DNA of 27,053 nucleotides, taken from the IMG/VR virus record IMGVR_UViG_3300028423_001190, positions 1-27,053 of that record; one strand, given 5' to 3'. The translations under genes and the position numbers were made by a program. Under the pieces are notes generated by a model. The model worked only from the letters and a program-made list of their open reading frames with translations, ran no database searches and was not told where the DNA came from. This DNA is from a virus. Within the stretch, counting starts at the first letter, position 1; every line of letters starts with the position of its first letter. This document shows positions 1 through 8,029 of the stretch, piece by piece.

Positions 1-1
1 G

Positions 2-301
2 CCCAGTAAAAAACTCCCGCCAGAAGTTATTAACTATTGGCCGGAAGTTTTTGAAGACGTTGAAGTAGAAGTAGTCCCAGTAGATTATCTCCACTCTGTA
101 CGAATTTCTTTCGAAGATGGAATAACCTGGGACATAGACCTCACAAAAGACGAAGGTTTGTATGATCTAGAAGCTTCGATTGCAGATCTGTTTGAGACCT
201 ACGAAGACTCAATAGTGCATATTGATTTTCGACTCAACACGGAAAAAGTAAAGGAAGACATTTCTAAACGCACTCACCTATTTATGAAAAAGCGGCGATA
301 G
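2..301 (+). CDS. Conserved small phage protein, 5' truncated by window edge
   Basis: An open frame runs from the window edge to TAG at 299-301 and gives about 99 C-terminal residues, beginning PSKKLPPEVINYWPEVFEDV. It is acidic in the middle and ends in a basic tail (MKKRR). It has no membrane segment or cysteine motif. The style (PVDYLHSVRISFEDGITWDI) recalls small uncharacterised proteins found near structural genes in T4-like marine phages; this is from memory, not a search. The true start lies outside the window. It precedes a late promoter and a tail fibre-like gene, so it probably belongs to the structural module. Function unknown. Confidence 0.7.
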   Translation, partial: PSKKLPPEVINYWPEVFEDVEVEVVPVDYLHSVRISFEDGITWDIDLTKDEGLYDLEASIADLFETYEDSIVHIDFRLNTEKVKEDISKRTHLFMKKRR

Positions 302-316
302 TATATCCGATAGATT

Positions 317-324
317 GATAAATA
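317..324 (+). promoter_or_regulatory. T4-type late promoter (GATAAATA)
   Basis: GATAAATAC matches the T4 late promoter -10 element (TATAAATA), which in T4 is read by the phage sigma factor gp55 with gp33 and the gp45 clamp. It lies about 30 bases before the ATG at 355, in the short gap after the preceding stop. The same NATAAATA motif precedes the three - strand structural genes at the right end, which supports the assignment. No other promoter was seen ahead of the metabolic genes 1527-6661, so they may depend on this late promoter. Confidence 0.72.
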
Positions 325-354
325 CTTTAGTAAGATTAATCTAGGAGCAAATTG

Positions 355-1530
355 ATGGCACTTCAATTTCGTCGTGGCACTGACGCAGAAAGACAAAATA
401 TAACCTTTAAATTAGGCGAGCCTGTTTTTACAACCGATACTGGAAGACTGTATGTGGGCGATGGTAGTACGCAAGGAGGACAATTATTATCTGCTAATTT
501 AATTGACGATGAAAATCCTTTCTTAGGTGGAGATTTAAATCTTAATAATAACAAAATTGTCGGACAAGGCAACATTAACATTACTGGTAATATAGATATT
601 GATGGTTATATCAATGCCACTGGAAACATAAATCTAGGTGACGGTGCAGAAGACAATATTATTGTTGGCGGAAATATAGAATCTAGCCTTATTCCAGGGC
701 AAGATGGCACATATGATTTAGGTGATTCCACTTCAAAATGGCGCTCTGGTTTTTTTGAAGGAATAAGCGTAGATGGAGAAATTTCTGCAAACTCCTTATC
801 TGTGAATAACATATATAATACTGATAGCTCGATTATATATAACGCTTCTACAAATCAATTTACTGCAGATATAATAGGCAGTGTCCTAGCAGAAGACTCT
901 GGCGTAATTATTGATACAAGCACCGGTGACATTAACGCATCAGATATTTTTGCACAAAGCATTAATGCAGAAGAAATTTTTTCTATATTAGAAGGCGATG
1001 TTAGATCATTAAGCGGTACTAAAGCTTACGATTACGAAGCCGAATTATTCCAAGGACAAAGATTAGATCTTTCTAATCTTGATACATCCAAAATCTCTTT
1101 GAGGAAAAAAAATACAAATATCGATTTATCAACTTCTATAGATGATAGAGGACAAATAAATTTTGAACGGAATGACATAAATGGAATTAAAACCGAAGCA
1201 TTTATAGCAGGAGGACCAGATGCTATATATGCAGTCATAGACGACGGAACCTTAAGTTATCCCGAAACTAATGCACTTGTATTTAAGGAGGGCGGAAATC
1301 TTGGGGTAGGCACGTTTAATCCTTCCAATAAACTAGATGTAAATGGCAACGCAAACATAAATGGAACAATTTTAGTATCAGGGTGGATTCAGTTTGGCTC
1401 TTACGATAATACACAAATTGCATCTATTACACCTCAAAATGGTATGGTATATTATAATACTACTGAGCAAAGATTTAGGGGGTACCAAAACGGACAGTGG
1501 ATAAATTTAGATGACGGTACTTTAGCATGA
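355..1530 (+). CDS. Tail fibre-like structural protein with Mtd-like N-terminus
   Basis: This 391-residue virion protein is probably a tail fibre or adhesin. I chose the ATG at 355 over the in-frame TTG at 352 because AGGAG (343-347) is well spaced from it and MALQFRRGT is the usual start of this protein type. Residues 1-42 (QFRRGTDAERQNITFKLGEP, then TDTGRLYVGDG) match the N-terminal fold named after the Bordetella phage major tropism determinant. Repetitive Asn/Gly/Ile-rich segments follow (NINITGNIDIDGYIN), then a DLGDSTSKWR motif seen in many T4-like fibres. The C-terminus has GVGTFNPSNKLDVNGN and a terminal YYNTTEQRFRGYQNGQWINL module. Its TGA overlaps the next ATG (ATGA at 1527-1530), so it is translationally coupled to the desaturase. 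Confidence 0.85.
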   Translation: MALQFRRGTDAERQNITFKLGEPVFTTDTGRLYVGDGSTQGGQLLSANLIDDENPFLGGDLNLNNNKIVGQGNINITGNIDIDGYINATGNINLGDGAEDNIIVGGNIESSLIPGQDGTYDLGDSTSKWRSGFFEGISVDGEISANSLSVNNIYNTDSSIIYNASTNQFTADIIGSVLAEDSGVIIDTSTGDINASDIFAQSINAEEIFSILEGDVRSLSGTKAYDYEAELFQGQRLDLSNLDTSKISLRKKNTNIDLSTSIDDRGQINFERNDINGIKTEAFIAGGPDAIYAVIDDGTLSYPETNALVFKEGGNLGVGTFNPSNKLDVNGNANINGTILVSGWIQFGSYDNTQIASITPQNGMVYYNTTEQRFRGYQNGQWINLDDGTLA

Positions 1531-2219
1531 TTTTATTATTTGGATTCATATTCTACTTTGTAGCAGCTACAATAGGAATAAGTGCTGGTTATCACAGGTA
1601 TTTTACACATAAAAGTTTCAAAACAAACCCATTTATCGAAATAATTATGTTATTTTTTGGCTTACTTTGTGGCGGAAGAAGTGCGATTACATGGTGTGGT
1701 GTTCATAGGATGCATCATGCCGAGTCGGATACAGAGAAGGACCCGCATTCTCCGAAATTCAAAGGTATTTTTAAGGTACTTTTTTCGTTATGGAAAGTAA
1801 AATATATTCCTCCACGTTATTTGAAGGATTTAATTAAAAATCCTAGGGTTGTTTGGTTTCATAAATATGGCAAAATTTTGCATATATTCTATTCGATATT
1901 GTTACTAGTAATAGGAATACAATCTTTTATAATATTTGCTTTTATACCTTTTATTTTCTCATGGATATTTTATGGAATATTAAATTACGCTACCCACAGG
2001 CACAGTGAACCTGTCGATATACCTTATTTAAGTATTGTTGCACCTGGCGAAGGCTGGCATAGACAACATCATCTATATCCAGGTTCCCAACAACTAAACA
2101 AATTTGATCATGTCGGGTGGATAATAAAAAATATTTTAGCAAATGACACAAAAAGACTTACAAGAACTTCTTTTGCAGCAAAGTTTAGCAATCAGAACTC
2201 CGGTTCTGCCAGAAGTTAA
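1527..2219 (+). CDS. Membrane fatty acid (acyl-CoA/acyl-lipid) desaturase
   Basis: A di-iron integral membrane desaturase of the stearoyl-CoA desaturase type, which introduces a double bond into a fatty acyl chain using O2 and electrons from a ferredoxin or cytochrome b5-like donor. All the histidine ligands are visible: HRYFTH (residues 23-28), HRMHH (60-64), NYATH (153-157) and GEGWHRQHH (174-182). Hydrophobic stretches at about 1-20, 37-50 and 117-150 fit membrane segments. At 230 residues it is shorter than the usual roughly 300, mainly through a short N-terminus. It overlaps the fibre gene by 4 bases and the next gene by 77 bases. It may remodel host membrane lipids during infection or act on a lipid-linked product of the neighbouring enzymes; both roles are inferred. 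Confidence 0.93.
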   Translation: MILLFGFIFYFVAATIGISAGYHRYFTHKSFKTNPFIEIIMLFFGLLCGGRSAITWCGVHRMHHAESDTEKDPHSPKFKGIFKVLFSLWKVKYIPPRYLKDLIKNPRVVWFHKYGKILHIFYSILLLVIGIQSFIIFAFIPFIFSWIFYGILNYATHRHSEPVDIPYLSIVAPGEGWHRQHHLYPGSQQLNKFDHVGWIIKNILANDTKRLTRTSFAAKFSNQNSGSARS

Positions 2220-2922
2220 AAAATCTATAGAAAAAATTAATCCAGATTTTGACTCTGTTACTGATTACAAAACCAATATCAAAAAGTGGTTGGAACCAAT
2301 TATTGATTTAAGCAATTTCTATGTTTATCCGATGAATGGTATTACAGAAGGATTAAATTGGTGGTCTGGTAAAAACTGTTACAACATTAAAAAAAATACA
2401 GGTGATTATCAATGGATTGAAAATTCTTATAACAATAAAGAATCTATATGGTATTATAGTTTACCTAGTGCTGTAGACGGAAATTATAAAACATTTAAAA
2501 AAAATACAAAATATGCACTCGACCTGGCATATGTAGGTAGTACAACTGTATCTAAAATAGATATTGATAAGAACTGTCATTATGCTTTTTTTAGTTTAAG
2601 TAAACCGTTTGGTATAAGAAACATACGAACAGGGTGGTATTTTTGCAAAAAACCAGATAAAAGATTAGAAAATCTTGTATACAAAGCAAAATATTATAAT
2701 TATTATGCAAATCAAGTTGCTGAAAAGATTATTTCAAATTTTGACGTAGACTATGTCTATACAAGACTAAGTAAAGAACAACGTAAATTTTGTTCCTTAC
2801 TCAATTTAGATCAAAGCCATAGTGTTTGGCTTGCTACAAGTACAGACGAGATATATTCAAAATTTAGACGGAACAAGAATATTGCCCGATTAAACTTAGC
2901 AGGACTATATACATTATGTTAA
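2143..2922 (+). CDS. Miniature PLP-dependent aminotransferase-like protein (fold type I)
   Basis: This 259-residue protein keeps the landmarks of class I/II aminotransferases in order: YPMNGITEG (62-70, cofactor phosphate region), ALDLAYVGST (125-134, where D127 could bind the PLP nitrogen) and FFSLSKPFG...IRTGW (149-165, where K154 would be the Schiff-base lysine). A late RLNLAGL (from R249) resembles the substrate-carboxylate arginine region. Full-length family members have about 350-400 residues, so both the large and small domains are trimmed. It starts 77 bases inside the desaturase gene, without a clear Shine-Dalgarno sequence. No other ATG upstream of the motifs was seen. Activity is uncertain; it could be a reduced but active enzyme or a degenerate relative. 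It overlaps the next gene by 7 bases. Confidence 0.68.
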   Translation: MTQKDLQELLLQQSLAIRTPVLPEVKKSIEKINPDFDSVTDYKTNIKKWLEPIIDLSNFYVYPMNGITEGLNWWSGKNCYNIKKNTGDYQWIENSYNNKESIWYYSLPSAVDGNYKTFKKNTKYALDLAYVGSTTVSKIDIDKNCHYAFFSLSKPFGIRNIRTGWYFCKKPDKRLENLVYKAKYYNYYANQVAEKIISNFDVDYVYTRLSKEQRKFCSLLNLDQSHSVWLATSTDEIYSKFRRNKNIARLNLAGLYTLC

Positions 2923-3530
2923 AAAAACATTCCCTACCAACAATAGCAGATTTTAATCTAAACATCGATTTAAATAAATTGCAAATAGAAACAGACAAAT
3001 TAGCAAATAAATTTGTAGATGTTGAAACAGCTAACCCAATGCTATGCAATAATCATAGCGAACTGGTGAAAAGTGTTTACGATAATTTTGAACAAATAAA
3101 TCTTACAATGCCAGAAAAAGTTCTTTCTTACACAACAAGTATAAAAGAAAGACTAAAAAGAAAGGAAGAATTTCTGTATAATATTCCAAGTCCGGAGTAC
3201 AAAAAAAGCTATTTTGAAGAAATTATTAATCAATTAAAGGCCAATGCAATTAGAGTAAGAATCACTAAATTAGCACCAGGAAAATTTATCCCCTTTCATG
3301 TAGATTATGATGTTAATTACGCTGTTAGATGCATTTGTCCTATATACAGCGACAACAATGTTATTAACATGTTTAAAAGAAACAATAAGATAGAATCATA
3401 TATACTAGAGTCAGGGCATGCTTACTTTCTAAACATTGGATATCCGCATGCTGTTGTAAACATGAGCAACAATCCTAGAATTGCACTAATGTTTAGTCTA
3501 GACAGTACACAAGACATAAAAAATCTATGA
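2916..3530 (+). CDS. Asp/Asn beta-hydroxylase-like 2OG-Fe(II) oxygenase
   Basis: A 204-residue cupin-fold oxygenase candidate. The iron triad is visible: H128 and D130 in PFHVDYD, and H178 in YPHAVVN. R138 (after the strand following HxD) and R188 (NNPRIAL) are candidates for binding 2-oxoglutarate. The layout PGKFIPFHVD...GYPHAVVNMSNNPRIAL resembles the aspartyl/asparaginyl beta-hydroxylase family, which hydroxylates side chains of peptides or small molecules. The first 100 residues are helical and not recognised. ATG 2916 overlaps the previous stop (ATGTTAA) and its own stop overlaps the next ATG. The substrate is unknown. Confidence 0.78.
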   Translation: MLKKHSLPTIADFNLNIDLNKLQIETDKLANKFVDVETANPMLCNNHSELVKSVYDNFEQINLTMPEKVLSYTTSIKERLKRKEEFLYNIPSPEYKKSYFEEIINQLKANAIRVRITKLAPGKFIPFHVDYDVNYAVRCICPIYSDNNVINMFKRNNKIESYILESGHAYFLNIGYPHAVVNMSNNPRIALMFSLDSTQDIKNL

Positions 3531-4006
3531 TTGAATGGTATATCGGGCCTATAGAAAAATATACAAAACAAATCAATAAACTTTTTTATCAAAATAAAAA
3601 TCATAAGCTGTGGCAAAATTATCTTATAGAAAAGAATAAACTATTTGAACACACAATATTTGCGAGGATAGGCTTTGTAAATAACAAGGTAATATACTAT
3701 AGTGCCGGTATAGAAAGACCTGAGTATAATAATTCAATAAGAATTATGAGTAGACATACAAGATCTAGAACTTACAATTTTGGCACAAAAAAACAAGATC
3801 TTGCAAGAGGATTAGAAACACTAGACATTAGTGTTGAATATGCTCAAAATCTTAGCTATACAAATATATGGGCATCGAGAGAATTTAATAATAATTTATT
3901 GAAATGGTTTAAAAAGAATAGCAAATTTGATTGGAAATTATCCTATGAAAAAATGCACTACGGCGGTTATCAACATATATTAAGTTTAGAGCAAAAAAAT
4001 GAATAA
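3527..4006 (+). CDS. Conserved hypothetical protein, possibly GNAT-like
   Basis: A 159-residue soluble protein. The middle (MSRHTRSRTYNFGTKKQDLARGLETLDISVEYAQNL, given here in parts: MSRHTRSRTY about 84-93; GLETLDISVEYA about 105-116) followed by a YTNIWASRE strand and a helix has the alternating strand/helix pattern of small acyltransferases. I cannot identify a clear acetyl-CoA pyrophosphate loop, so this is a weak suggestion. It starts at the ATGA overlap with the oxygenase gene before it and overlaps the oxygenase gene after it by 8 bases. Its position between two 2OG oxygenases suggests a role in the same pathway. Function unknown. Confidence 0.75.
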   Translation: MIEWYIGPIEKYTKQINKLFYQNKNHKLWQNYLIEKNKLFEHTIFARIGFVNNKVIYYSAGIERPEYNNSIRIMSRHTRSRTYNFGTKKQDLARGLETLDISVEYAQNLSYTNIWASREFNNNLLKWFKKNSKFDWKLSYEKMHYGGYQHILSLEQKNE

Positions 4007-4553
4007 AGATGATATCTATTTTACATTTGACATCCAATATAATAAGGAAGAGTTGGCTGAAGTTTTTTATGACTTAGATAGAAAAGACAAATGGGACGGC
4101 TATATTCCTCCAAAATATGATACGACTAAATATAGTATCAACAATTTTACAGCAGTTACATATAGATATTATCAAGATATAGATGATATAGACATTATAA
4201 AAAAAATTAGAGAAAAAATAAATTTTCCATACTTAAATTATGAATATACTCAACTATTAAAGTTTCCTCCTTTTAATGGGCCCACTATTCATCGAGACAG
4301 AGAGAGACAAACTGCAGTCCTTTTGCCTGTTTATACTTACGAAATTTACGAACCTATAAAATTTTATGATAATAAAACTAAAAAAGAACTATTTGAAGTA
4401 GATTATAAGGATTGCGGAATTGTTTTTGATGCTCAACATTTACATGCAGTGAAAAATAAGGCTCATAACAGATACAGCTTACAGTTCGACTTGCGTGAAA
4501 AATTTAGTGAAGTATACAAAAAATTTAAAGAAGGCGAATTCCTAAAATGCTAA
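3999..4553 (+). CDS. 2OG-Fe(II) oxygenase-like protein
   Basis: A 184-residue oxygenase candidate. The HxD iron motif is at TIHRDRERQTAV (H98, D100), and the distal histidine is in FDAQHLHAVKN (H149; H147 is the alternative). R158 in HNRYSLQFDL fits the 2-oxoglutarate-binding arginine. The arrangement HRD...HAVKN...R is that of short phage and bacterial oxygenases that act on peptides or small molecules. It differs in sequence from the other four oxygenases in this window, so it is not a recent local duplicate. Start and stop overlap both neighbours. Substrate not predictable. Confidence 0.75.
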   Translation: MNKDDIYFTFDIQYNKEELAEVFYDLDRKDKWDGYIPPKYDTTKYSINNFTAVTYRYYQDIDDIDIIKKIREKINFPYLNYEYTQLLKFPPFNGPTIHRDRERQTAVLLPVYTYEIYEPIKFYDNKTKKELFEVDYKDCGIVFDAQHLHAVKNKAHNRYSLQFDLREKFSEVYKKFKEGEFLKC

Positions 4554-6661
4554 ATGTATATGGAATACAACTAACTTCAGATCAATATATAACACTTCCG
4601 GTAAGTATAGGAACCCTTTGGTCATATATTGAATCAAAAAAAGAAATAATTAATCATTTTTGTTTTTGCGGTTGGGCTGTTTATCATCCTAAGAACGATA
4701 CTGTGTTAAGCCTTTTGCCAAACTTGTACAAAAAAGGCCGGCCCGACGTAATTTTAGTAAGTTTATACATGTGGAATAGAAATCGGTCAAATAAAATTAC
4801 TAAAGCCATAAAAGAATTATATCCTGATGTAAAAATAATTGTAGGAGGCAATGATGTTCCGCAAAATTCTGAAAAATTCAACAAGTTCATAACAGACAAT
4901 CCTCAATATGATTATTATGTTCATAGCGAAGGCGAAATTGCTTTGGAAATGATATTGAAAGAAATTCTATTTGAAAGCGAAGGTGTAGAATTAGAATTTA
5001 ATACAGATTGCTTTACAAAAGTAAGTAATGGAAAAATTGTAAATAGACACAAAAAAAGACAGTATTTAAATCATAAAGTTGATTTAGATTTTCCAAGTGC
5101 TGCGGAGTTAGGTTTATACGACGATCTAATAAAAAGCTTACCAACAGATTTACAAATACAAGGTGTTATTGAAACAAATAGGGGATGTCCGTATAGCTGC
5201 ACATTTTGTGACTGGGGATTAGAAGAAAAATTAAGAAGGTTCAGTCTTAAACGGATTAAAAAAGAAATCGACTGGATGATAGAAAATGTCCACGAGATAA
5301 TGTTTGCTGATGCTAATTTTGGAATTTGTAAAAGAGATATAGATATAGCAAAATATATTGTTAAAGCCAAACACTCTAATCCTAACACTCCGTTTCATAG
5401 TACTGCAATAACATATGCAAAAAACAATAAGGAGCGAGTATTAGAGATAGCCGAAATTTTAGAAAGATTTGACTTTAGTAGAAATGGAGCAACTTTTGCT
5501 CTTCAAAGTTTGAATCCTGCTACATTAATCTCTATTAAAAGAGATAACATGCATATTGCGAGAGATTTTGAATGGATTGCAGAAAATTTTATCAAAAAAG
5601 GAATTCCTTATTACCATGAAATGATAATGGGCCTTCCATTAGAAACTAAAGATACATTCCTTCAAGGGCTTAGTAAGTTACTTAGGTATAATCCTATAGA
5701 TATTAACATTTATAAGTTAGGATATTTAGAAAATAGTGAAATTGCGTTAATGGATCATTCTGATAAGTATGATATGAAATGGACAAAATTCGAACACGGT
5801 CCTAGCTTATATGAAGACGAAAAAGAATATACATATCTAATAAGAAGCACAAATACTATTAGCAAAAACGATATGAAATACATAAAACATATAAGAGATT
5901 TAATTCAAATATTATGGTTAGGAAAAACAATATTTTATGTTGGTCGATTTTTGCAGCAGGAATTAGCAATACAAGCATGTGATTTAATAGAATCATTAGT
6001 AGAGTATGGGTTTAGTGAAGGGGATAAACATTTATGGGAAAAATTATTTCTTAGTAAAGAAGACTCATTAAGAGACGAAAGGTATAAGAATGCTCCTTTA
6101 TATTTCTCTTTTGGCCAGGACAGGTTAAAATATTTACGTTATACAAATGCTTGGTTATACATACACGGAAAAAAATCGACTAAAGAACGTTTTTATACTG
6201 ATTTAAAAAATTTCTTAATAAAAAAATATGATTTGCAAAAAAACATAATAGAAGATTTAGTTACTTTTAACAAAAATATCTGTGTCGACGGAGAACAAAC
6301 AGAATTTAAACACAAATTTACTACACAATACAACTGGATTGAATATTTTATATCAAAAAAGTTGAAAAAAATAGAAACTACATATAACTGTGAAATTAAT
6401 TTAGCAGGAAGCACAAAGGTTAAAAAATCTGAAGTAGATACTAAAACATTTTTATATTATATAGCAGGAGGACACGAGTTTACATTCAATAAACAAAATG
6501 CTTTTGATTATTCTGAAGGCTATTATTCTAATAAGGAAGTAGGAAGTGTACCGTTTATAAGCAAAATGGGAATGTTTTACAATTCTAACAAATACTTTAG
6601 CACTTCCGACGATATAATAAAGATTATCATGAAAGAAAAGTTACTACTAGAAAATTTATGA
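4547..6661 (+). CDS. B12-binding-type radical SAM enzyme
   Basis: A 704-residue protein. Residues about 1-140 form a Rossmann-like domain (DVILVSLYMW, then DVKIIVGGNDV, YVHSEGE) typical of cobalamin-binding radical SAM enzymes. The usual DxHxxG cobalt-ligand motif is not visible, so binding could be base-off without a histidine or lost. The radical SAM core follows, with CPYSCTFCDWG carrying C214, C218 and C221 (CxxxCxxC) for the 4Fe-4S cluster. Characterised relatives often methylate unactivated carbon or phosphorus, or rearrange rings. A helical C-terminal region of about 250 residues is unassigned. AAGAAGG about 12 bases upstream is a good ribosome binding site. It is the last gene of the + strand run and faces the - strand run with a one-base gap. 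Confidence 0.88.
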   Translation: MLNVYGIQLTSDQYITLPVSIGTLWSYIESKKEIINHFCFCGWAVYHPKNDTVLSLLPNLYKKGRPDVILVSLYMWNRNRSNKITKAIKELYPDVKIIVGGNDVPQNSEKFNKFITDNPQYDYYVHSEGEIALEMILKEILFESEGVELEFNTDCFTKVSNGKIVNRHKKRQYLNHKVDLDFPSAAELGLYDDLIKSLPTDLQIQGVIETNRGCPYSCTFCDWGLEEKLRRFSLKRIKKEIDWMIENVHEIMFADANFGICKRDIDIAKYIVKAKHSNPNTPFHSTAITYAKNNKERVLEIAEILERFDFSRNGATFALQSLNPATLISIKRDNMHIARDFEWIAENFIKKGIPYYHEMIMGLPLETKDTFLQGLSKLLRYNPIDINIYKLGYLENSEIALMDHSDKYDMKWTKFEHGPSLYEDEKEYTYLIRSTNTISKNDMKYIKHIRDLIQILWLGKTIFYVGRFLQQELAIQACDLIESLVEYGFSEGDKHLWEKLFLSKEDSLRDERYKNAPLYFSFGQDRLKYLRYTNAWLYIHGKKSTKERFYTDLKNFLIKKYDLQKNIIEDLVTFNKNICVDGEQTEFKHKFTTQYNWIEYFISKKLKKIETTYNCEINLAGSTKVKKSEVDTKTFLYYIAGGHEFTFNKQNAFDYSEGYYSNKEVGSVPFISKMGMFYNSNKYFSTSDDIIKIIMKEKLLLENL

Positions 6662-6662
6662 A

Positions 6663-7448
6663 TTACCATTCATAATTAGTACCACAATTAACTCTGTATA
6701 ATAATCGTGATGTAGCATCAGGCGTTGGCGGGCGGCGATGCTGTGTAAATATACTTTCGGTTATAAAAAGATCCCCTATATCCCATTTATGCTTATAGAC
6801 CTCTATATTTTCAAATTTAGATTTTAATAGATTATAAAAATACTCATTGTCGGACGTGCCAAATATTTGATCACAAAACAACCACGGATAAAACAATCCT
6901 TCGTCTCCATAAGGCGATTTAACAATCAATTTTTTATAAGAGGACTGTGCCTTTACAATATCTTTTAGATCGTTTTGAAAGACTTTCTGATTAAACGAAA
7001 ACAAGCCCATAGCTTTCTTTAATTCATTTTTTTCGTCATACGTCAAAGACTCTAAAACTAAATTATTTGATAGATACTCTTGTGTACCATGTTCTACATC
7101 TTCGATACCTTGAAACATAATAAAAGGCTTAGGATTCTTCATTATACAATTATCACTATGCCACCCGACTTCTGAAGTCTTTCCTAAACGTCCTATAGGA
7201 TTTCCGTTTTTATCAACTCTGCCAGTTATTAACCCTATATGTTTACATTCTGGATGACACCTTGGTCTAGAATCGTCTAAATTTCCTAACAACTTTGCAA
7301 AGCTTAAGATTGTGTTTATATCTGTATCTAACTTCTTAAACAGCAAAAAACCATATTTCCATATTAGTCTTTCTAGATACTCTCCATCATTTTTTATAGA
7401 AAAATTTTTAATTTCTGCTCCAAAAGGCAATAATTCTTTTATAATCAT
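6663..7448 (-). CDS. TauD/TfdA-family 2OG-Fe(II) dioxygenase
   Basis: A 261-residue member of the TauD/TfdA/gamma-butyrobetaine dioxygenase superfamily, which oxidises small molecules (taurine, carnitine precursors, amino acids) with O2 and 2-oxoglutarate. The iron ligands are H97 and D99 in VGWHSDN and H237 in IFTQHRRP. R248 (SRLLYRVN) fits the 2-oxoglutarate-binding arginine. Length is near normal for the family. It is the last gene of the - strand operon and ends one base from the stop of the convergent radical SAM gene. It follows the preceding gene after 7 bases. Its intact HxD contrasts with the TauD-like protein at 8499-9419. Confidence 0.87.
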   Translation of the reverse strand: MIIKELLPFGAEIKNFSIKNDGEYLERLIWKYGFLLFKKLDTDINTILSFAKLLGNLDDSRPRCHPECKHIGLITGRVDKNGNPIGRLGKTSEVGWHSDNCIMKNPKPFIMFQGIEDVEHGTQEYLSNNLVLESLTYDEKNELKKAMGLFSFNQKVFQNDLKDIVKAQSSYKKLIVKSPYGDEGLFYPWLFCDQIFGTSDNEYFYNLLKSKFENIEVYKHKWDIGDLFITESIFTQHRRPPTPDATSRLLYRVNCGTNYEW

Positions 7449-7455
7449 ATTTTTA

Positions 7456-8028
7456 CTATCCAGTTATAACTTCTGCAACTAAATGTAATCGATTTTCCAT
7501 ACTACTATTGACAGCAGTGTGGTAAACTTGGGTATTTACATAGTACCATTTTCCTTCGTGTAGATGCTGGACCTTATCTTGGATCACCATAAAACATCCA
7601 ATTTGTGTCTTCATAGGAAAATGTATTCTATCAGTGTAATCAACATGCCACGATAAACATGTTTTTGGTTTACTATTCATTATTCGAAGCCTGCCAATAT
7701 TGTATTTTTTCTTTAAAATATTAAACGCATCTTCAAATAAAGTACCTTTAAATGGTGAGGCGATTATAGAGAAGTCAGATTCTTTCAAAGGAATGTCTCT
7801 TTTTGGCACCTGTATATTACCCTCTTCGTCTCTATATGAATTGTTCCAATCGTGGGTAAGACTACCATGTCCAGCAAATATATCATCGGGGCGATCAGCA
7901 ATTGTATTAACACAAATTTGATTTGGTCTATCCTTGTTCCACCAAATATCTCCTCTCTGGATAAGGCGGTTATACTCATCCAGCAGATTTAAAAAAGGTA
8001 ATGTATAAAGTTCTTCAACGTATTCCAT
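7456..8028 (-). CDS. Asp/Asn beta-hydroxylase-like 2OG-Fe(II) oxygenase
   Basis: A 190-residue protein with the oxygenase triad H128/D130 (CLSWHVDYTD) and H170 (QVYHTAVN), plus R180 (ENRLHLVAEV) as the likely 2-oxoglutarate anchor. The pattern WHVD...VYHTAVNSS...RLHLV is that of Asp/Asn beta-hydroxylase-like oxygenases and parallels the + strand protein at 2916-3530 (PFHVD...YPHAVVNMS...RIAL). The two are distant relatives on opposite strands. The N-terminal half contains Trp/Asp-rich segments (RGDIWWNKDRPNQ) that may form the substrate pocket. It starts 1 base after the SDR stop, so it is probably coupled. Confidence 0.8.
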   Translation of the reverse strand: MEYVEELYTLPFLNLLDEYNRLIQRGDIWWNKDRPNQICVNTIADRPDDIFAGHGSLTHDWNNSYRDEEGNIQVPKRDIPLKESDFSIIASPFKGTLFEDAFNILKKKYNIGRLRIMNSKPKTCLSWHVDYTDRIHFPMKTQIGCFMVIQDKVQHLHEGKWYYVNTQVYHTAVNSSMENRLHLVAEVITG

Positions 8029-8029
8029 T

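Noticed and set aside
2143-2219. Frameshift joining the desaturase and the PLP-like gene into one protein
   Set aside because: The desaturase has all its motifs and a normal C-terminus, and the second protein has a complete set of its own motifs after its ATG; an overlap explains the data better.
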